Below, piece after piece: positions 1-9,197 of a stretch of DNA of 64,000 nt (positions within the stretch are counted from its first letter, which is position 1; every line of letters begins with the position of its first letter). Under the pieces are notes generated by a model. The model was not told where the DNA came from, searched no databases, and saw only the letters and a list, made by a program, of their open reading frames with translations. The stretch lies in NCBI RefSeq assembly GCF_020552705.1, contig NZ_JAJBZG010000002.1:620001-684000 (forward strand). Direction: 5' to 3'. This DNA is from Christiangramia sediminis (lineage in GTDB: Bacteria > Bacteroidota > Bacteroidia > Flavobacteriales > Flavobacteriaceae). Made by a program: the position numbers and the translations under genes.

Positions 1-185
1 ATGAATCCCGTTACACTTACAAGCAATAGTGAGCGGTTACCCATATTATAACATTGGCGTAACAGCTCCCGGAATTCAAATGGAGATTTAAATACTTCAA
101 TAAAAAAGCGACCGGCAAAATAAGCCATATCCCCTACTTCAGCAAAAAAACTTTTGACATTACCCCATATGGTATTGGAATCCAT
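1..185 (-). CDS. MlaE-family ABC transporter permease, N-terminal fragment
   Basis: This minus-strand frame starts at an ATG at 185 and runs off the left edge, so only about 61 residues are visible. They include an N-terminal amphipathic stretch followed by ELLRQCYNMGNRSLLLV, which resembles the start of MlaE/YrbE permeases. These proteins form the inner-membrane channel of ABC systems that move phospholipids between the two membranes of Gram-negative cells. The ATPase (MlaF) and substrate-binding (MlaD) partners would be expected to the left and cannot be seen. The call rests on this short motif region only. Confidence 0.72.
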   Translation of the reverse strand, partial: MDSNTIWGNVKSFFAEVGDMAYFAGRFFIEVFKSPFEFRELLRQCYNMGNRSLLLVSVTGF

Positions 186-487
186 GATTCATAATGAATT
201 GATTTTAAGTTAAATATACAGTATTCGTGTGCTGTAATTAATGACATTCATCAGATTAATCTCTAATAAGGAACAAATTCATTGAAAGACTATGGAAAAA
301 GCTTTTTAATGCTTTAAAAAAACTCATAATTATTGCCTTCTCAGATCTTTAATTTTTATTGTGAAGAATTATTATAATTAGAATCAAATTCGAAGATATT
401 TAAAATAAAAAAGCCCGATCGCATTATGTAATGAATCGGACTTTTAAATTTTGACCATACTTTCAATATCAGAAAGTCTGGTAATTT
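186..487. other. Intergenic region without a gene
   Basis: About 300 AT-rich bases lie between the permease start and the end of the metalloprotease gene. No open frame with coding character was seen on either strand. It holds the terminator at 405-445 and, presumably, the promoter of the leftward permease, but no clear TAnnTTTG box was found for it. Confidence 0.6.
405..445 (-). terminator. Intrinsic terminator of the M8-like protease gene
   Basis: Read on the minus strand, AAGTCCGAT pairs with ATCGGGCTT (one G-T pair), with an inner CATTA/TAATG stem, followed by a run of T. It lies about 45 bases after the stop codon at 488. Confidence 0.8.
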
Positions 488-1600
488 CTATTTATCTACA
501 ACTTCTCCAATTGGAGCAAGAAGAATCTCGCTATCAGCAATATTTAATCCTTCACTGCCATCAGCATTCATAGCATCAAGTTCACTGATATCCACTCCAG
601 GAGTACCTTTAGCTAAATCGTACTGTTCACCAACAGTAGCAGCTCCATATCCTAGATCTTTCATAGATCCAGCTGTAATACGGCTTAGAGGATTCTCTCC
701 CAGGTTGATAAATCCGGTCATCAGTTCGTTACGCAATAAAGATTCTCTCCAGTGTCCCCCGGCAGTACCTGGACCACCTATATTTTCTATAGGAAGTTCA
801 AATTCTCCACCTTCAGCATTCCAAAATACATTTGCCATTTCTCCTGTGAAATAAGGATTGCTCGCAGGTCCCTGGCTTAACATTTTACCTCCAGAATTCC
901 ATAATGTACCTACTCCTAATACGTGTCCCATTTCGTGAACAATCACATCCTCAAATAGGTCTAATTCATCTAAAAATGCTAGGTCCTCTACATCAAATCG
1001 CATCACTCCGCTAAAAGGCAAACGGTTACTGGTACGTACAAATCTAGGTCCTGCAGAACCCAGAACTTTTCCAGGTCCATCAATTGGCGTTAAAGCTACT
1101 TCAATTACCACATCATCAATAGCAGCGTCGGCATTTACAGCTGGAAATCCTACAAATGCTGAAGGAAGAGCAAATCCTGCCACATCTGCCTGAGGAAAGG
1201 AAGACTCATCTTTTATAATAATTCGCTCCCATCTCGCTGCGGCTGCTTCAAATACTTCTCTCTGTCTATCTGTTACTGGTACTAAATATTTTAAAGAAAT
1301 ATTGAATCGCCCGCGATCTACACCTGGAGCTTCGGTCGCTCTTTTATTAAATTCGTCGCTGGACAGCTTAGATTTTGGATCAATTCTAATCATTCCGTTT
1401 TCGGGAGTAAACAACTCAAACTCTTGCTTTGCACTTGTATCCATATCTGACTGAACTGAATCTACAGAATCTTCAGAACAGGAAACTAGCAGCATTGAAC
1501 TTATAGCTACCGTAAATAAACCTTTATACAACCTTTTACCAGGTTGAGTGAAAGATTCTAGTAATCCGGAAGTTTCCGGAGACTTGAAAAAATTTCTCAT
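488..1600 (-). CDS. Leishmanolysin-like (M8) zinc metalloprotease, lipoprotein
   Basis: A 370-residue protein with a lipobox ending at Cys41 (MLLVSC) after an unusually long N-region, so it should be an envelope or surface lipoprotein. The zinc site HEMGH is at 222-226, followed by Gly229. A distal His283 (GGHW) and the Met-turn NELMTG (Met294) complete the metzincin pattern of peptidase family M8. Residues up to about 95 look like a linker, and 98-325 are the catalytic domain. No separate propeptide was recognised. The gene stands alone, has its own terminator, and faces away from the epimerase cluster. An extracellular peptidase role is inferred from the family; the substrate is unknown. 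Confidence 0.78.
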   Translation of the reverse strand: MRNFFKSPETSGLLESFTQPGKRLYKGLFTVAISSMLLVSCSEDSVDSVQSDMDTSAKQEFELFTPENGMIRIDPKSKLSSDEFNKRATEAPGVDRGRFNISLKYLVPVTDRQREVFEAAAARWERIIIKDESSFPQADVAGFALPSAFVGFPAVNADAAIDDVVIEVALTPIDGPGKVLGSAGPRFVRTSNRLPFSGVMRFDVEDLAFLDELDLFEDVIVHEMGHVLGVGTLWNSGGKMLSQGPASNPYFTGEMANVFWNAEGGEFELPIENIGGPGTAGGHWRESLLRNELMTGFINLGENPLSRITAGSMKDLGYGAATVGEQYDLAKGTPGVDISELDAMNADGSEGLNIADSEILLAPIGEVVDK

Positions 1601-1773
1601 ATAATTTTATTTGTTTAAAACTGACTCTCACCAGTTATTTTGAATTTTGACGGAAATTAGAATAAATAAGATGAAATCATAAAATTATATTCTTAATTAA
1701 CAATTGTTCAGGAGAACTTATTAACGGAAAACAGAAAAAAAAGAGAAATTAATATTAGTAAACTCAAAGATTC

Positions 1774-2652
1774 TCAGTTTTTAAAAACTGCCTTCCAGGC
1801 TTTTTTAAGTAAGCCTACTATTGGAAGAATAACGAATCCTACCACCAATCCCACCAGAAACTCTCCTACAATAGAAGGTAAACTATGCACCAGCTCATGT
1901 ATAAAATGAAGATTATGAACAAAGATGCCTCCGGATACAAGTATTAATGCAATAGTCCCTATGATACTTAAAGATTTTATTATCCAGGGAAGTGAATTGA
2001 CCAGAAAGTGACCCATTTTATCTGAAAAACTATTCTCCTGTTCGTTCATATTAATAAGCTTTACCCCAAATTCATCCATTCTTACAATTAAGGCAACAAT
2101 ACCGTATACGCCAACGGTTGCTACAATTGCAATTATGGATACTACTATAATTTGATTTAAAAGCTCTGCCTGTTCCACAGTACTTAAGGCAATAATTACT
2201 ATTTCAACAGATAAAATAAAATCAACTAAGATTGCAGATTTAATTTTATCTTTTTCATGTTTCAGCATTTCTTCCTTTGAAAGGTCCTGCAAATCGTGAA
2301 CATCTTCTTTTTCTTTATGAGGAACGATCCATTCATAAATTTTATGAGCCCCTTCATAGCCTAAATATAAACCTCCAATAATCAATATGATTTTAATAGC
2401 AACTGGGACAAATGCACTGAGCAGAAAGGCAACAGGTAGTATTATTAGTTTATTAATGAAAGAGCCTTTAGTAATTTCCCAGAGAACAGGGATTTCTCTT
2501 TTAGAAAGAAAACCGGAAGCCTTTTCGGCATTTACTGCCAGATCGTCCCCCAGTAGGCCGGCAGTTTTTTTACCCGCCACCTTACTCATTACTGCTACAT
2601 CATCCATAAGTGTAGCGATATCATCCAAAAGTGCAAAAAATCCTGAAGCCAT
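1774..2652 (-). CDS. DUF808 family inner-membrane protein (YedI-like)
   Basis: This 292-residue protein starts with MASGFFALLDDIATLMDD, the hallmark N-terminus of the DUF808/YedI family, followed by the conserved KKTAGLLGDDLAVNAEK region. Several hydrophobic segments follow, at about 68-100, 137-160, 166-190, 222-243 and 256-283, so it is an integral membrane protein. Its length is close to the E. coli YedI protein. The biochemical function of the family is unknown. It sits alone, with about 170 non-coding bases to the downstream protease gene and about 185 to the divergent epimerase gene. Confidence 0.88.
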   Translation of the reverse strand: MASGFFALLDDIATLMDDVAVMSKVAGKKTAGLLGDDLAVNAEKASGFLSKREIPVLWEITKGSFINKLIILPVAFLLSAFVPVAIKIILIIGGLYLGYEGAHKIYEWIVPHKEKEDVHDLQDLSKEEMLKHEKDKIKSAILVDFILSVEIVIIALSTVEQAELLNQIIVVSIIAIVATVGVYGIVALIVRMDEFGVKLINMNEQENSFSDKMGHFLVNSLPWIIKSLSIIGTIALILVSGGIFVHNLHFIHELVHSLPSIVGEFLVGLVVGFVILPIVGLLKKAWKAVFKN

Positions 2653-2837
2653 AAATCCCTGGTTAGTTTAGAGGGTGAATTTCCGTTTTTTTAGCCTAAA
2701 CGAAAAATAAATAGTTCTTTCTTAACTTAAATCAGGATAATAAAGTAAAATGAATCTTGATTTCATCACAATATGTTCTGAATAAGGAATAAAAGCCTAC
2801 ATTATAGCTTAGAATTGAACCCAACATAAAATTTTTC

Positions 2838-3896
2838 ATGGCAATTATAGATAATACAAAACCAGTACTGGTAACCGGAGCGACGGGATATGTTGCAGGA
2901 TGGTTAGTAAAAAGACTTTTAGAAGAAGGATTTACTGTTCACGCGGCAGTTCGCGATCCAGATAATGAGGAAAAAGTTCATCATTTAAATGGAATTGCCA
3001 AAAATACTACAGGATCAATAAAATATTTTAAATCTGATCTTTTAAATGAGGGTTCGTATGCAGATGCTATGAAAAATTGTGAATTAGTTTTTCATACAGC
3101 ATCGCCATTTACTTCAGAATTTGACGATCCTCAAAAAGAATTAATAGAGCCGGCAGTGAAAGGCACTGCTAATGTTTTGAAGCAGGCAAATAAAACCCAG
3201 GGCGTAAAAAGAGTAGTTTTAACAAGTAGTTGTGCGGCCATCTATACTGATGCTATCGAAGTTAAAGAGACACCCAATAATATACTTACCGAAGAAATCT
3301 GGAATAATACTGCCTCTTTAGATTATCAGCCGTATTCCTATTCCAAAACCCTGGCAGAAAAGAAGGCGTGGGAGATCAGCAAAGAGCAGCAGCAGTGGGA
3401 TCTGGTTACTATTAATCCCTCTTTAGTAATGGGACCGCCCTTAAATCCCAATGCCACTACTTCTAAAAGTTTTAGTTTATTAAAACAATTGGGCGATGGA
3501 ACATTTAAAATGGGAGCGCCAAAATTGGGAGTTGGACTGGTAGATGTTCGTGATGTGGCTGAAGCACATTTCCAGGCTGGATTCACCCCAGCAGCAAAGG
3601 GCAGGTATATCACTTCTGGGCATAACACCAATTTTGTTGAATTAGGAAAAACTTTAGAACCTAAGTTTGGTGATAAGTATCCTGTACCTACGAAACCGCT
3701 TCCTAAATGGTTATTATTCCTCATTGGACCTTATGTGAATAAAAATTTATCCAGAAAATTCATTCGAAATAATGTAAATGTAACATGGAAAGCAGATAAT
3801 TCGAAGATTAAAAATGATCTGAAAATAAACTTCAGACCATTACAGGAAACAATGGAGGATTCTTTTCAGGTTTTAATTGATAATGATATTATTTAG
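2838..3896 (+). CDS. NAD(P)-dependent epimerase/dehydratase, extended SDR (dihydroflavonol reductase-like)
   Basis: The 352-residue product has the dinucleotide motif VTGATGYVAGW near residue 12 and the active-site YxxxK as YSYSK near 167. The central TSSCAAIY stretch supplies the catalytic Ser. Overall it resembles dihydroflavonol-4-reductase/cinnamoyl-CoA reductase-type short-chain dehydrogenases. Such enzymes reduce aldehydes or ketones with NADPH; the bacterial substrate is unknown. The start ATG at 2838 is the only sensible one before the motif. The next gene, an SGNH hydrolase, follows after 24 bases and is probably cotranscribed. Confidence 0.87.
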   Translation: MAIIDNTKPVLVTGATGYVAGWLVKRLLEEGFTVHAAVRDPDNEEKVHHLNGIAKNTTGSIKYFKSDLLNEGSYADAMKNCELVFHTASPFTSEFDDPQKELIEPAVKGTANVLKQANKTQGVKRVVLTSSCAAIYTDAIEVKETPNNILTEEIWNNTASLDYQPYSYSKTLAEKKAWEISKEQQQWDLVTINPSLVMGPPLNPNATTSKSFSLLKQLGDGTFKMGAPKLGVGLVDVRDVAEAHFQAGFTPAAKGRYITSGHNTNFVELGKTLEPKFGDKYPVPTKPLPKWLLFLIGPYVNKNLSRKFIRNNVNVTWKADNSKIKNDLKINFRPLQETMEDSFQVLIDNDII

Positions 3897-3920
3897 AAAA
3901 CATTTATTCCCTGTTTAAAA

Positions 3921-4547
3921 ATGAGAAACTTACGAGTTGTTCTGTTGTTAACGGCATTCTTGATTTTCGGAATTTCCTTTTCCCAGAACTCAGAAATAAA
4001 AATACTGTTTATTGGAAATAGTCTGACCTATACCAATGACCTACCAAAACTTGTTGAAAATACTGCTGTAAAAAAAGGTATTCATCTAAATACCGAAATG
4101 ATCGCTCATCCCAATTATGCTTTAATAGATCACTGGAGAGATGGGAAGGTTCAGAAATTAATCTCCGGTAATAATTTTGACCTGGTGATTATTCAGCAGG
4201 GCCCGTCATCACAGAAATTTGGCAGGGATATATTAATTGAATACGGAAAAAAATTCAGTGAACTTTGTAAAAACAATAAAACCCGCCTTGCTTATTTTAT
4301 GGTGTGGCCTTCCTTAACCTATTACCATACTTTTGATGAGGCCATAAAAAATCACAAAGAAGCCGCTAAAATCAATAATGCTCTTCTATTTCCGGTGGGA
4401 GAAGTTTGGAAAAAACATTTTGAGGCTACGGGAGATTTCGATTATTATTCCGCTGATGGATTTCATCCCTCAAAAAAAGGCAGTAAGCTAGCTGCGAAAA
4501 TTATCGTGGAAGAATTACAGAAATTAAAAATTTCTGGTGAGATTTGA
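3921..4547 (+). CDS. SGNH/GDSL hydrolase family protein, secreted
   Basis: A 208-residue protein with a signal peptide (MRNLRVVLLLTAFLIFGISFS, cleavage near residue 22). Block I is GNSLTYTNDLP, carrying the nucleophile Ser, and block V is DGFHPS, carrying the Asp-His pair. This is the minimal layout of SGNH esterases/lipases. It is probably exported to the periplasm or beyond. The substrate (acyl or acetyl ester) cannot be told from sequence. It lies 24 bases after the epimerase gene and about 80 before the glycosyltransferase-like gene, so the three may form one unit. Confidence 0.82.
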   Translation: MRNLRVVLLLTAFLIFGISFSQNSEIKILFIGNSLTYTNDLPKLVENTAVKKGIHLNTEMIAHPNYALIDHWRDGKVQKLISGNNFDLVIIQQGPSSQKFGRDILIEYGKKFSELCKNNKTRLAYFMVWPSLTYYHTFDEAIKNHKEAAKINNALLFPVGEVWKKHFEATGDFDYYSADGFHPSKKGSKLAAKIIVEELQKLKISGEI

Positions 4548-4625
4548 GGAAGTAACACTCCATAAAATAAGTTACTTTAACCGGTTTATAATAAAAAAAA
4601 CCGTTTCCTAAATTGCAGCAAAGAT

Positions 4626-5489
4626 ATGAGTAAAATTCAGGTTGGCTTTTTAATGTCTTATGATTACGAATTACTTAAAAAATCAATTCCCCCTGTATAT
4701 TCAAAAGCAGACTCCATTTTCATCGCATTAGACAAAGATCATAAAACCTGGTCTGGAAAGACAATCGAAATCGATCCTTCTTTTTTCACCTGGCTTGAAA
4801 ATTTTGATACCGATAAAAAGATCACTATTTACAAGGATTTTTTTTATGACGCTTCCTTAAATCCCATGGAAAATGAAGTACGGGAACGTAAAATGCTTGG
4901 TCAAAAAATGGGAATTGGGAATTGGCTCATTCAGATAGACAGTGACGAGTATTTTGTAAATTTCAAGAACTTCGTAAAAGACTTGAGAAATAATGATCAT
5001 TATCTGAAACGGCCTGAAAAAAATCAGGTTCAAATTGCTGGGTTCTTCATCAATTTATATAAATATGTGGAAGGTGGAATTCTATATGTAGATGAGTCCA
5101 GAAATCAAAAATTTGCCACTAATTATCCCAGCTATCAAACCGGAAGGAATACGCGCAAAAGGGTTATTTATACCAACAATCTTGTGCTCCATGAATGCCT
5201 GTCCAGGACTGAGGCAGAGATCAAAACCAAATTTGAAAACTGGGGACATTCACATCAGGTGAATTTCAAAAGCTTTATAACTAAATGGCGTAAACTTGAT
5301 CATACCAATTATAAAGACTACCAAAACTTTTTTTATTTAGAACCGGAAAAATGGAAAAATTTGGATTTTGTAAAAGGGAATAGTATTTCTGAAATTTCAG
5401 ATAACCTTGAATATAAATCCTTAATGCCCTCTCCCTTATTCTTATGGAAGAAGAATTTTGGCCAGTGGTTTAAATTTCTTTTCAAATAA
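4626..5489 (+). CDS. Glycosyltransferase family 2-like protein
   Basis: The 287-residue soluble protein begins with a beta strand and a loop typical of GT-A folds, and carries QIDSDEYF near residue 100, which resembles the DxD metal-binding motif. The region GNWLIQIDSDEYF is the best family cue; the remainder is divergent. No signal peptide or membrane helix is visible, so it should be cytoplasmic. A sugar-transfer role, perhaps in cell-surface glycan synthesis, is inferred. Donor and acceptor are unknown. Confidence 0.62.
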   Translation: MSKIQVGFLMSYDYELLKKSIPPVYSKADSIFIALDKDHKTWSGKTIEIDPSFFTWLENFDTDKKITIYKDFFYDASLNPMENEVRERKMLGQKMGIGNWLIQIDSDEYFVNFKNFVKDLRNNDHYLKRPEKNQVQIAGFFINLYKYVEGGILYVDESRNQKFATNYPSYQTGRNTRKRVIYTNNLVLHECLSRTEAEIKTKFENWGHSHQVNFKSFITKWRKLDHTNYKDYQNFFYLEPEKWKNLDFVKGNSISEISDNLEYKSLMPSPLFLWKKNFGQWFKFLFK

Positions 5490-5630
5490 TTTCTAAAAAT
5501 TTTCTCGGTGAAAAAATCGAGTCTACATGAAAAACACCAATACCACTACGCATTAAGACTAATTCTAAAGTAATTATAGGATTATTTCCTATCATTTGGA
5601 TATTTTCCATTTATGCAGTAATTTTCCCGC

Positions 5631-7058
5631 ATGAAAGATGTGAAGTTCGCCATTACTGATATCGAGACCACCGGCAATGGGATCAAAGGAAACAGGATCA
5701 CCGAAATTTGTGTGATCGTGGTACAGAATGGAAAAGTGATAGATGAATATTCATCTCTGGTAAATCCCAGCCAGGCAATTCCGCTTTATATTGAAAGTCT
5801 TACGGGAATCAATGATGAAATGCTTTGCAACGCTCCCCAGTTTTCAGAAATAGCCGACGAAGTTGATAGGATCACCCAGGATTGTGTCTTTGTAGCTCAT
5901 AATGTGAACTTTGATTATAATATTGTTCGGGCTGAATTTGCCTCTTTAGACCGGGATTTTAAAAGAAAAAGGCTTTGTACCGTTAGGCTCACTAAGAAAC
6001 TGATCCCCGGCTTGTTTTCTTATAGTTTAGGAAATATTTGTACTTCTATAAATATCCCCCATCTGGACAGACACAGGGCAAAAGGAGATTGCGATGCTAC
6101 AGTAACCCTGTTCCACAGATGCCTATCCCTGGATCCGGAATTCGAGGTAATTAATCAGCTACTAAATCAGAAAACAGCGGCTTCTTATTTACCTCCAAAT
6201 TTTAAAAGTTCAGATTTTGAAAAACTGCCTACCTCAACGGGGGTTTATTTTTTTAAGGATAAAGACGGAAGGCCTATATACATTGGAAAAGCGAAAAATA
6301 TAAAGAGCAGGATAAAATCCCATTTTCAGGAAAGATCCAATCGAAAATATAAATTGATGCAGGAAACCTATAGCATCGATTATGAGCTTACGGGAAATGA
6401 ACTGCTTGCCTTATTAAGAGAATCGGAACTAATCCTGAAGTATTTTCCTAAATTCAACAAAGCACAGAAAAAAGTTTCACGCCCCTACACCCTTACCTCC
6501 TATCATAATCAAAAAGGTATCGAACAATTCGCTTTACATAAAAATAAAATAGCGCCGGTAAGCTGGATGAAATTTTATACCCGGGAAGAAGCGATAAAAT
6601 TTATGGAATTTCTTTGCGAGGAGTTTGAACTTTGTCCAAAATATTGCGGATTACAGGCCGGGGTAAAAGTTTGCAATCATTATAAGATCAAGAATTGCAG
6701 CGGTGTTTGTCAGCATGAAATTAGCATAGATGAATATAATGCCCGGGTAGCAAAAGCTGTTGATTATATTGCCAAATATGATGATTCATGTCTTGTGCTC
6801 GAAAATGGACGAACCAAAGAAGAAAAATCTTTTATTTATCTGAATAAAGGAAAATATGCAGGTTATGGATATATAGGGCCTTCAGATGATTTTAACCACC
6901 CTGAAGAATTTAAAAATTTTCTAACCCCTTCTAAAACTTCCAGTTATGCTGACAGGATCGTGAGCAGATACTTAAACACCAAAAAGAATCTTTCAAAGAT
7001 CGCTCTGAACAAAGAGAACGAAGAAGAATCAATTGAAAACGAAATATGGTTCGGTTAA
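5631..7058 (+). CDS. DEDDh exonuclease / GIY-YIG nuclease fusion (DnaQ-UvrC/Cho-like)
   Basis: This 475-residue protein joins two nuclease modules. Residues 1-165 are a DnaQ-type 3'-5' exonuclease with TDIETTG (DxE), the Exo II region VAHNVNFDYN and HRAKGDCDAT (the DEDDh His/Asp). Residues 198-285 are a GIY-YIG domain like the UvrC N-terminus (GVYFFKDKDGRPIYIGKAKN). A UvrC-type cysteine cluster (CPKYCG, then VCNHYKIKNCSGVC) follows near 342-365. The UvrC C-terminal endonuclease half is absent, as in Cho. Such fusions are known in several phyla and are thought to act in DNA repair. The gene ends eight bases from the convergent helicase gene. Confidence 0.88.
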   Translation: MKDVKFAITDIETTGNGIKGNRITEICVIVVQNGKVIDEYSSLVNPSQAIPLYIESLTGINDEMLCNAPQFSEIADEVDRITQDCVFVAHNVNFDYNIVRAEFASLDRDFKRKRLCTVRLTKKLIPGLFSYSLGNICTSINIPHLDRHRAKGDCDATVTLFHRCLSLDPEFEVINQLLNQKTAASYLPPNFKSSDFEKLPTSTGVYFFKDKDGRPIYIGKAKNIKSRIKSHFQERSNRKYKLMQETYSIDYELTGNELLALLRESELILKYFPKFNKAQKKVSRPYTLTSYHNQKGIEQFALHKNKIAPVSWMKFYTREEAIKFMEFLCEEFELCPKYCGLQAGVKVCNHYKIKNCSGVCQHEISIDEYNARVAKAVDYIAKYDDSCLVLENGRTKEEKSFIYLNKGKYAGYGYIGPSDDFNHPEEFKNFLTPSKTSSYADRIVSRYLNTKKNLSKIALNKENEEESIENEIWFG

Positions 7059-7066
7059 CCTGGATT

Positions 7067-8377
7067 CTAAACCAATCTTATTCTTACTTTTTTCTTTTTC
7101 AACCTGGAATTGTCTAAATTTTTAATAATATCGTCTGCTTTTGCAGCGGCTACAGATACAAAGCTGCAATCCTGTTTTAATTCGATAGTTCCCAGTTCAT
7201 CTTTATCAAGCTTGCCCTGTTTGAAAAACAGGCCCGCAATGTCTCCTTTCGATATTTTATCTTTTCGCCCTCCGGAAATAAAAAGGGTTTTCCACTCGGT
7301 TTCCTTTTTAATAGCATTAGATTCCAGTTTTTGAACTGCAGATTCCCGAATAAATTCTGGTAATGCTTCTTTCTCCCATTTCAGAACATAGGCCGTACCT
7401 TTTACTTCCATTCGGGCAGTTCTGCCGTTTCTATGAGTGAATTCTGCTTCTTTTAACGGAAGCTGGTAATGAATAATGAAATTAAGTTCAGGAATATCGA
7501 TTCCCCTGGCGGCAAGATCTGTGGCAATAATGATTCGGTGGGTTCCATTTCTGAACTTTATCAAGGCTCTTTCCCGATCCTGTTGCTCCATTCCGCCGTG
7601 AAAAGTCCCATGCGGAATATTTTTTTCTGAAAGAAATTCGCTAACCCGCTGGATACTATCCTTAAAATTGCAAAAGATTATACCCGGTTTATTGCCAATA
7701 TGGCCTAGTAGATCCAAAAGACTTTCCAGTTTATCCCGGTTCTTTGAATTGACCGTTTTTACTTTAAGAAGTGGTTTTTCTTTAGAGAGATAATTGATCT
7801 TTTTAGCATCTTTCATGCCCACAAAACGAGGAATTTCCACATTCTGCGTAGCCGAAGTCAAAATACGTCTTTCGATATTGGGCAAAAGCTCAAAGATCTC
7901 AGACATTTCTTCTTCAAATCCTATTTCCAGCGATTTATCAAATTCGTCCAGAACAATAGTTTTGATAGCTGCTGAAGAAAAAGTTTCCCTGCGCAAATGA
8001 TCTGCGAGTCTCCCGGGAGTGCCAATAATTATAGCTGGTGGATGTTTTAACTCGATCCTGTCCCTGGCCGATGATCTGCCTCCATAAACGGCATTCGCTT
8101 TAAAACCGGTTCCCATTTCACGAATTACTTGCTCTATTTGGATCGCCAGTTCGCGCGATGGCACCAGTATCATTGCCTGAACTTCTCTAATTTCAGCATC
8201 CAATTCATTAAGAACTGGTAAAAGAAAGGCGAGTGTTTTCCCGGTTCCGGTAGGTGATAACAAAATAGTATTGTTAGTTGAGCCTATCGCTGCACCCGCT
8301 TCTTTTTGCATCGGGTTGAGCTTTGATATCCTCAGTTTTTTAAGAATCTCTTCTTCAGATTTAATGTTATTGGCCAT
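7067..8377 (-). CDS. dbpA: DEAD-box RNA helicase, DbpA-like
   Basis: A 436-residue helicase with motif I SPTGTGKT, motif II as DEFD instead of DEAD, motif III SAT and motif VI HRNGRTAR. The last 75 or so residues (GRKDKISKGDIAGLFF onward) match the DbpA RNA-binding domain, which in E. coli targets 23S rRNA helix 92 during large-subunit assembly. The ATG at 8377 is chosen because a -7 box (TACTTTTG on the minus strand) ends four bases before it. An upstream in-frame start at 8392 would lie on the far side of that box. The gene converges with the exonuclease fusion. The symbol is given on domain architecture. Confidence 0.85.
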   Translation of the reverse strand: MANNIKSEEEILKKLRISKLNPMQKEAGAAIGSTNNTILLSPTGTGKTLAFLLPVLNELDAEIREVQAMILVPSRELAIQIEQVIREMGTGFKANAVYGGRSSARDRIELKHPPAIIIGTPGRLADHLRRETFSSAAIKTIVLDEFDKSLEIGFEEEMSEIFELLPNIERRILTSATQNVEIPRFVGMKDAKKINYLSKEKPLLKVKTVNSKNRDKLESLLDLLGHIGNKPGIIFCNFKDSIQRVSEFLSEKNIPHGTFHGGMEQQDRERALIKFRNGTHRIIIATDLAARGIDIPELNFIIHYQLPLKEAEFTHRNGRTARMEVKGTAYVLKWEKEALPEFIRESAVQKLESNAIKKETEWKTLFISGGRKDKISKGDIAGLFFKQGKLDKDELGTIELKQDCSFVSVAAAKADDIIKNLDNSRLKKKKVRIRLV

Positions 8378-8381
8378 GTCG

Positions 8382-8389
8382 CAAAAGTA
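8382..8389 (-). promoter_or_regulatory. -7 promoter box of the DEAD-box gene, possibly leaderless
   Basis: Minus-strand TACTTTTG fits the Bacteroidota consensus TAnnTTTG and is separated from the ATG by only CGAC. Transcription would begin at or next to the start codon. No good -33 TTTG was found. Confidence 0.55.
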
Positions 8390-8526
8390 CACCTAAATTG
8401 TAGAGTTTATATAATCTTCTATCAGGATGAAAATTATAACCTCTAAAACTTTTATTTGAATCCAAAACACAATAAAAATGATTTTCCAGTTACAAGGCTA
8501 TTCAATTATTCCTTAAATTTATAGGA

Positions 8527-8554
8527 GGTTGCTTTAAAGAATTCAAAAGCAACC
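8527..8554. repeat. Inverted repeat, 9-bp arms
   Basis: GGTTGCTTT and AAAGCAACC flank a 10-base spacer between the helicase promoter and the next gene. No T-run follows, so it is not a standard terminator. Its function is unknown. Confidence 0.5.
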
Positions 8555-8617
8555 ACTTATCTCGCCCTATTAATTATTTCTCCAGAGAAAATAGCCTATT
8601 CGTTCATTAAAATAAAT

Positions 8618-9139
8618 ATGATGAGAAAGGCATTATTAATATTTTTCGTTTGTTTGAATACATTTTTCTGCCGAAGTCAGGAACAGGAAAAGTTCAATAT
8701 TACAGGTGGAATTGGAATTCCTGAATTGATAAATCTTGGAGGACGCTTTCAATTTAACCAAACCGAATTAGGTTTTAGTGTGGGTACATTCCCTGAGAAA
8801 GATGAAGATATCATTTCCTTACAGGCAAATCTTCTTTACCATTTTGCAGGTGCTTCCAGTTTATCTCCCAGGCGCCCCTGGTATTTGCGAGGAGGCTTAA
8901 CTTATAGCAGGTCTGAAACTGAGTTTGAATTAGGGAAGTATTTCTTTTTGGATTTAAGAATTGGAAGAGATTTTAATTTCTCAGAGAAGTTTGGAATACA
9001 AATAGACCTAGGTGGATTGTATATCATTTCAGAAAATATAAAAGAAAAAAAACCACAAGAGAATTACTGGTTCTGGGATATTGATTTAGAATACAACATC
9101 ATACCAATAATAGGCATTACTTTCTTTTACAGAATTTGA
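8618..9139 (+). CDS. Hypothetical exported protein, outer-membrane beta-barrel-like
   Basis: This 173-residue protein has a signal peptide (ALLIFFVCLNTFFCRSQ, cleavage near residue 21). It is followed by alternating hydrophobic/polar strands and ends in an aromatic residue pattern (GITFFYRI), as in small outer-membrane barrels. I do not recognise a named family. Two adjacent ATGs (8618 and 8621) are possible starts. It is flanked by non-coding DNA on the left and the RlmF promoter on the right. The envelope location is inferred from these features. Confidence 0.6.
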   Translation: MMRKALLIFFVCLNTFFCRSQEQEKFNITGGIGIPELINLGGRFQFNQTELGFSVGTFPEKDEDIISLQANLLYHFAGASSLSPRRPWYLRGGLTYSRSETEFELGKYFFLDLRIGRDFNFSEKFGIQIDLGGLYIISENIKEKKPQENYWFWDIDLEYNIIPIIGITFFYRI

Positions 9140-9168
9140 TAAGAATATTAAATAAGTTTGAAAAAATC

Positions 9169-9176
9169 TACCTTTG
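9169..9176 (+). promoter_or_regulatory. -7 promoter box of rlmF
   Basis: TACCTTTG matches TAnnTTTG and lies 21 bases before the ATG at 9198. It overlaps a possible upstream TTG start, which argues for the ATG. Confidence 0.5.
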
Positions 9177-9197
9177 AGCCAATTCCAAATTCAGAAA

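Noticed and set aside
2387-2671. Plus-strand 94-codon frame opposite the DUF808 gene
   Set aside because: It is the antisense shadow of a clearly conserved membrane protein gene and has no recognisable motif.
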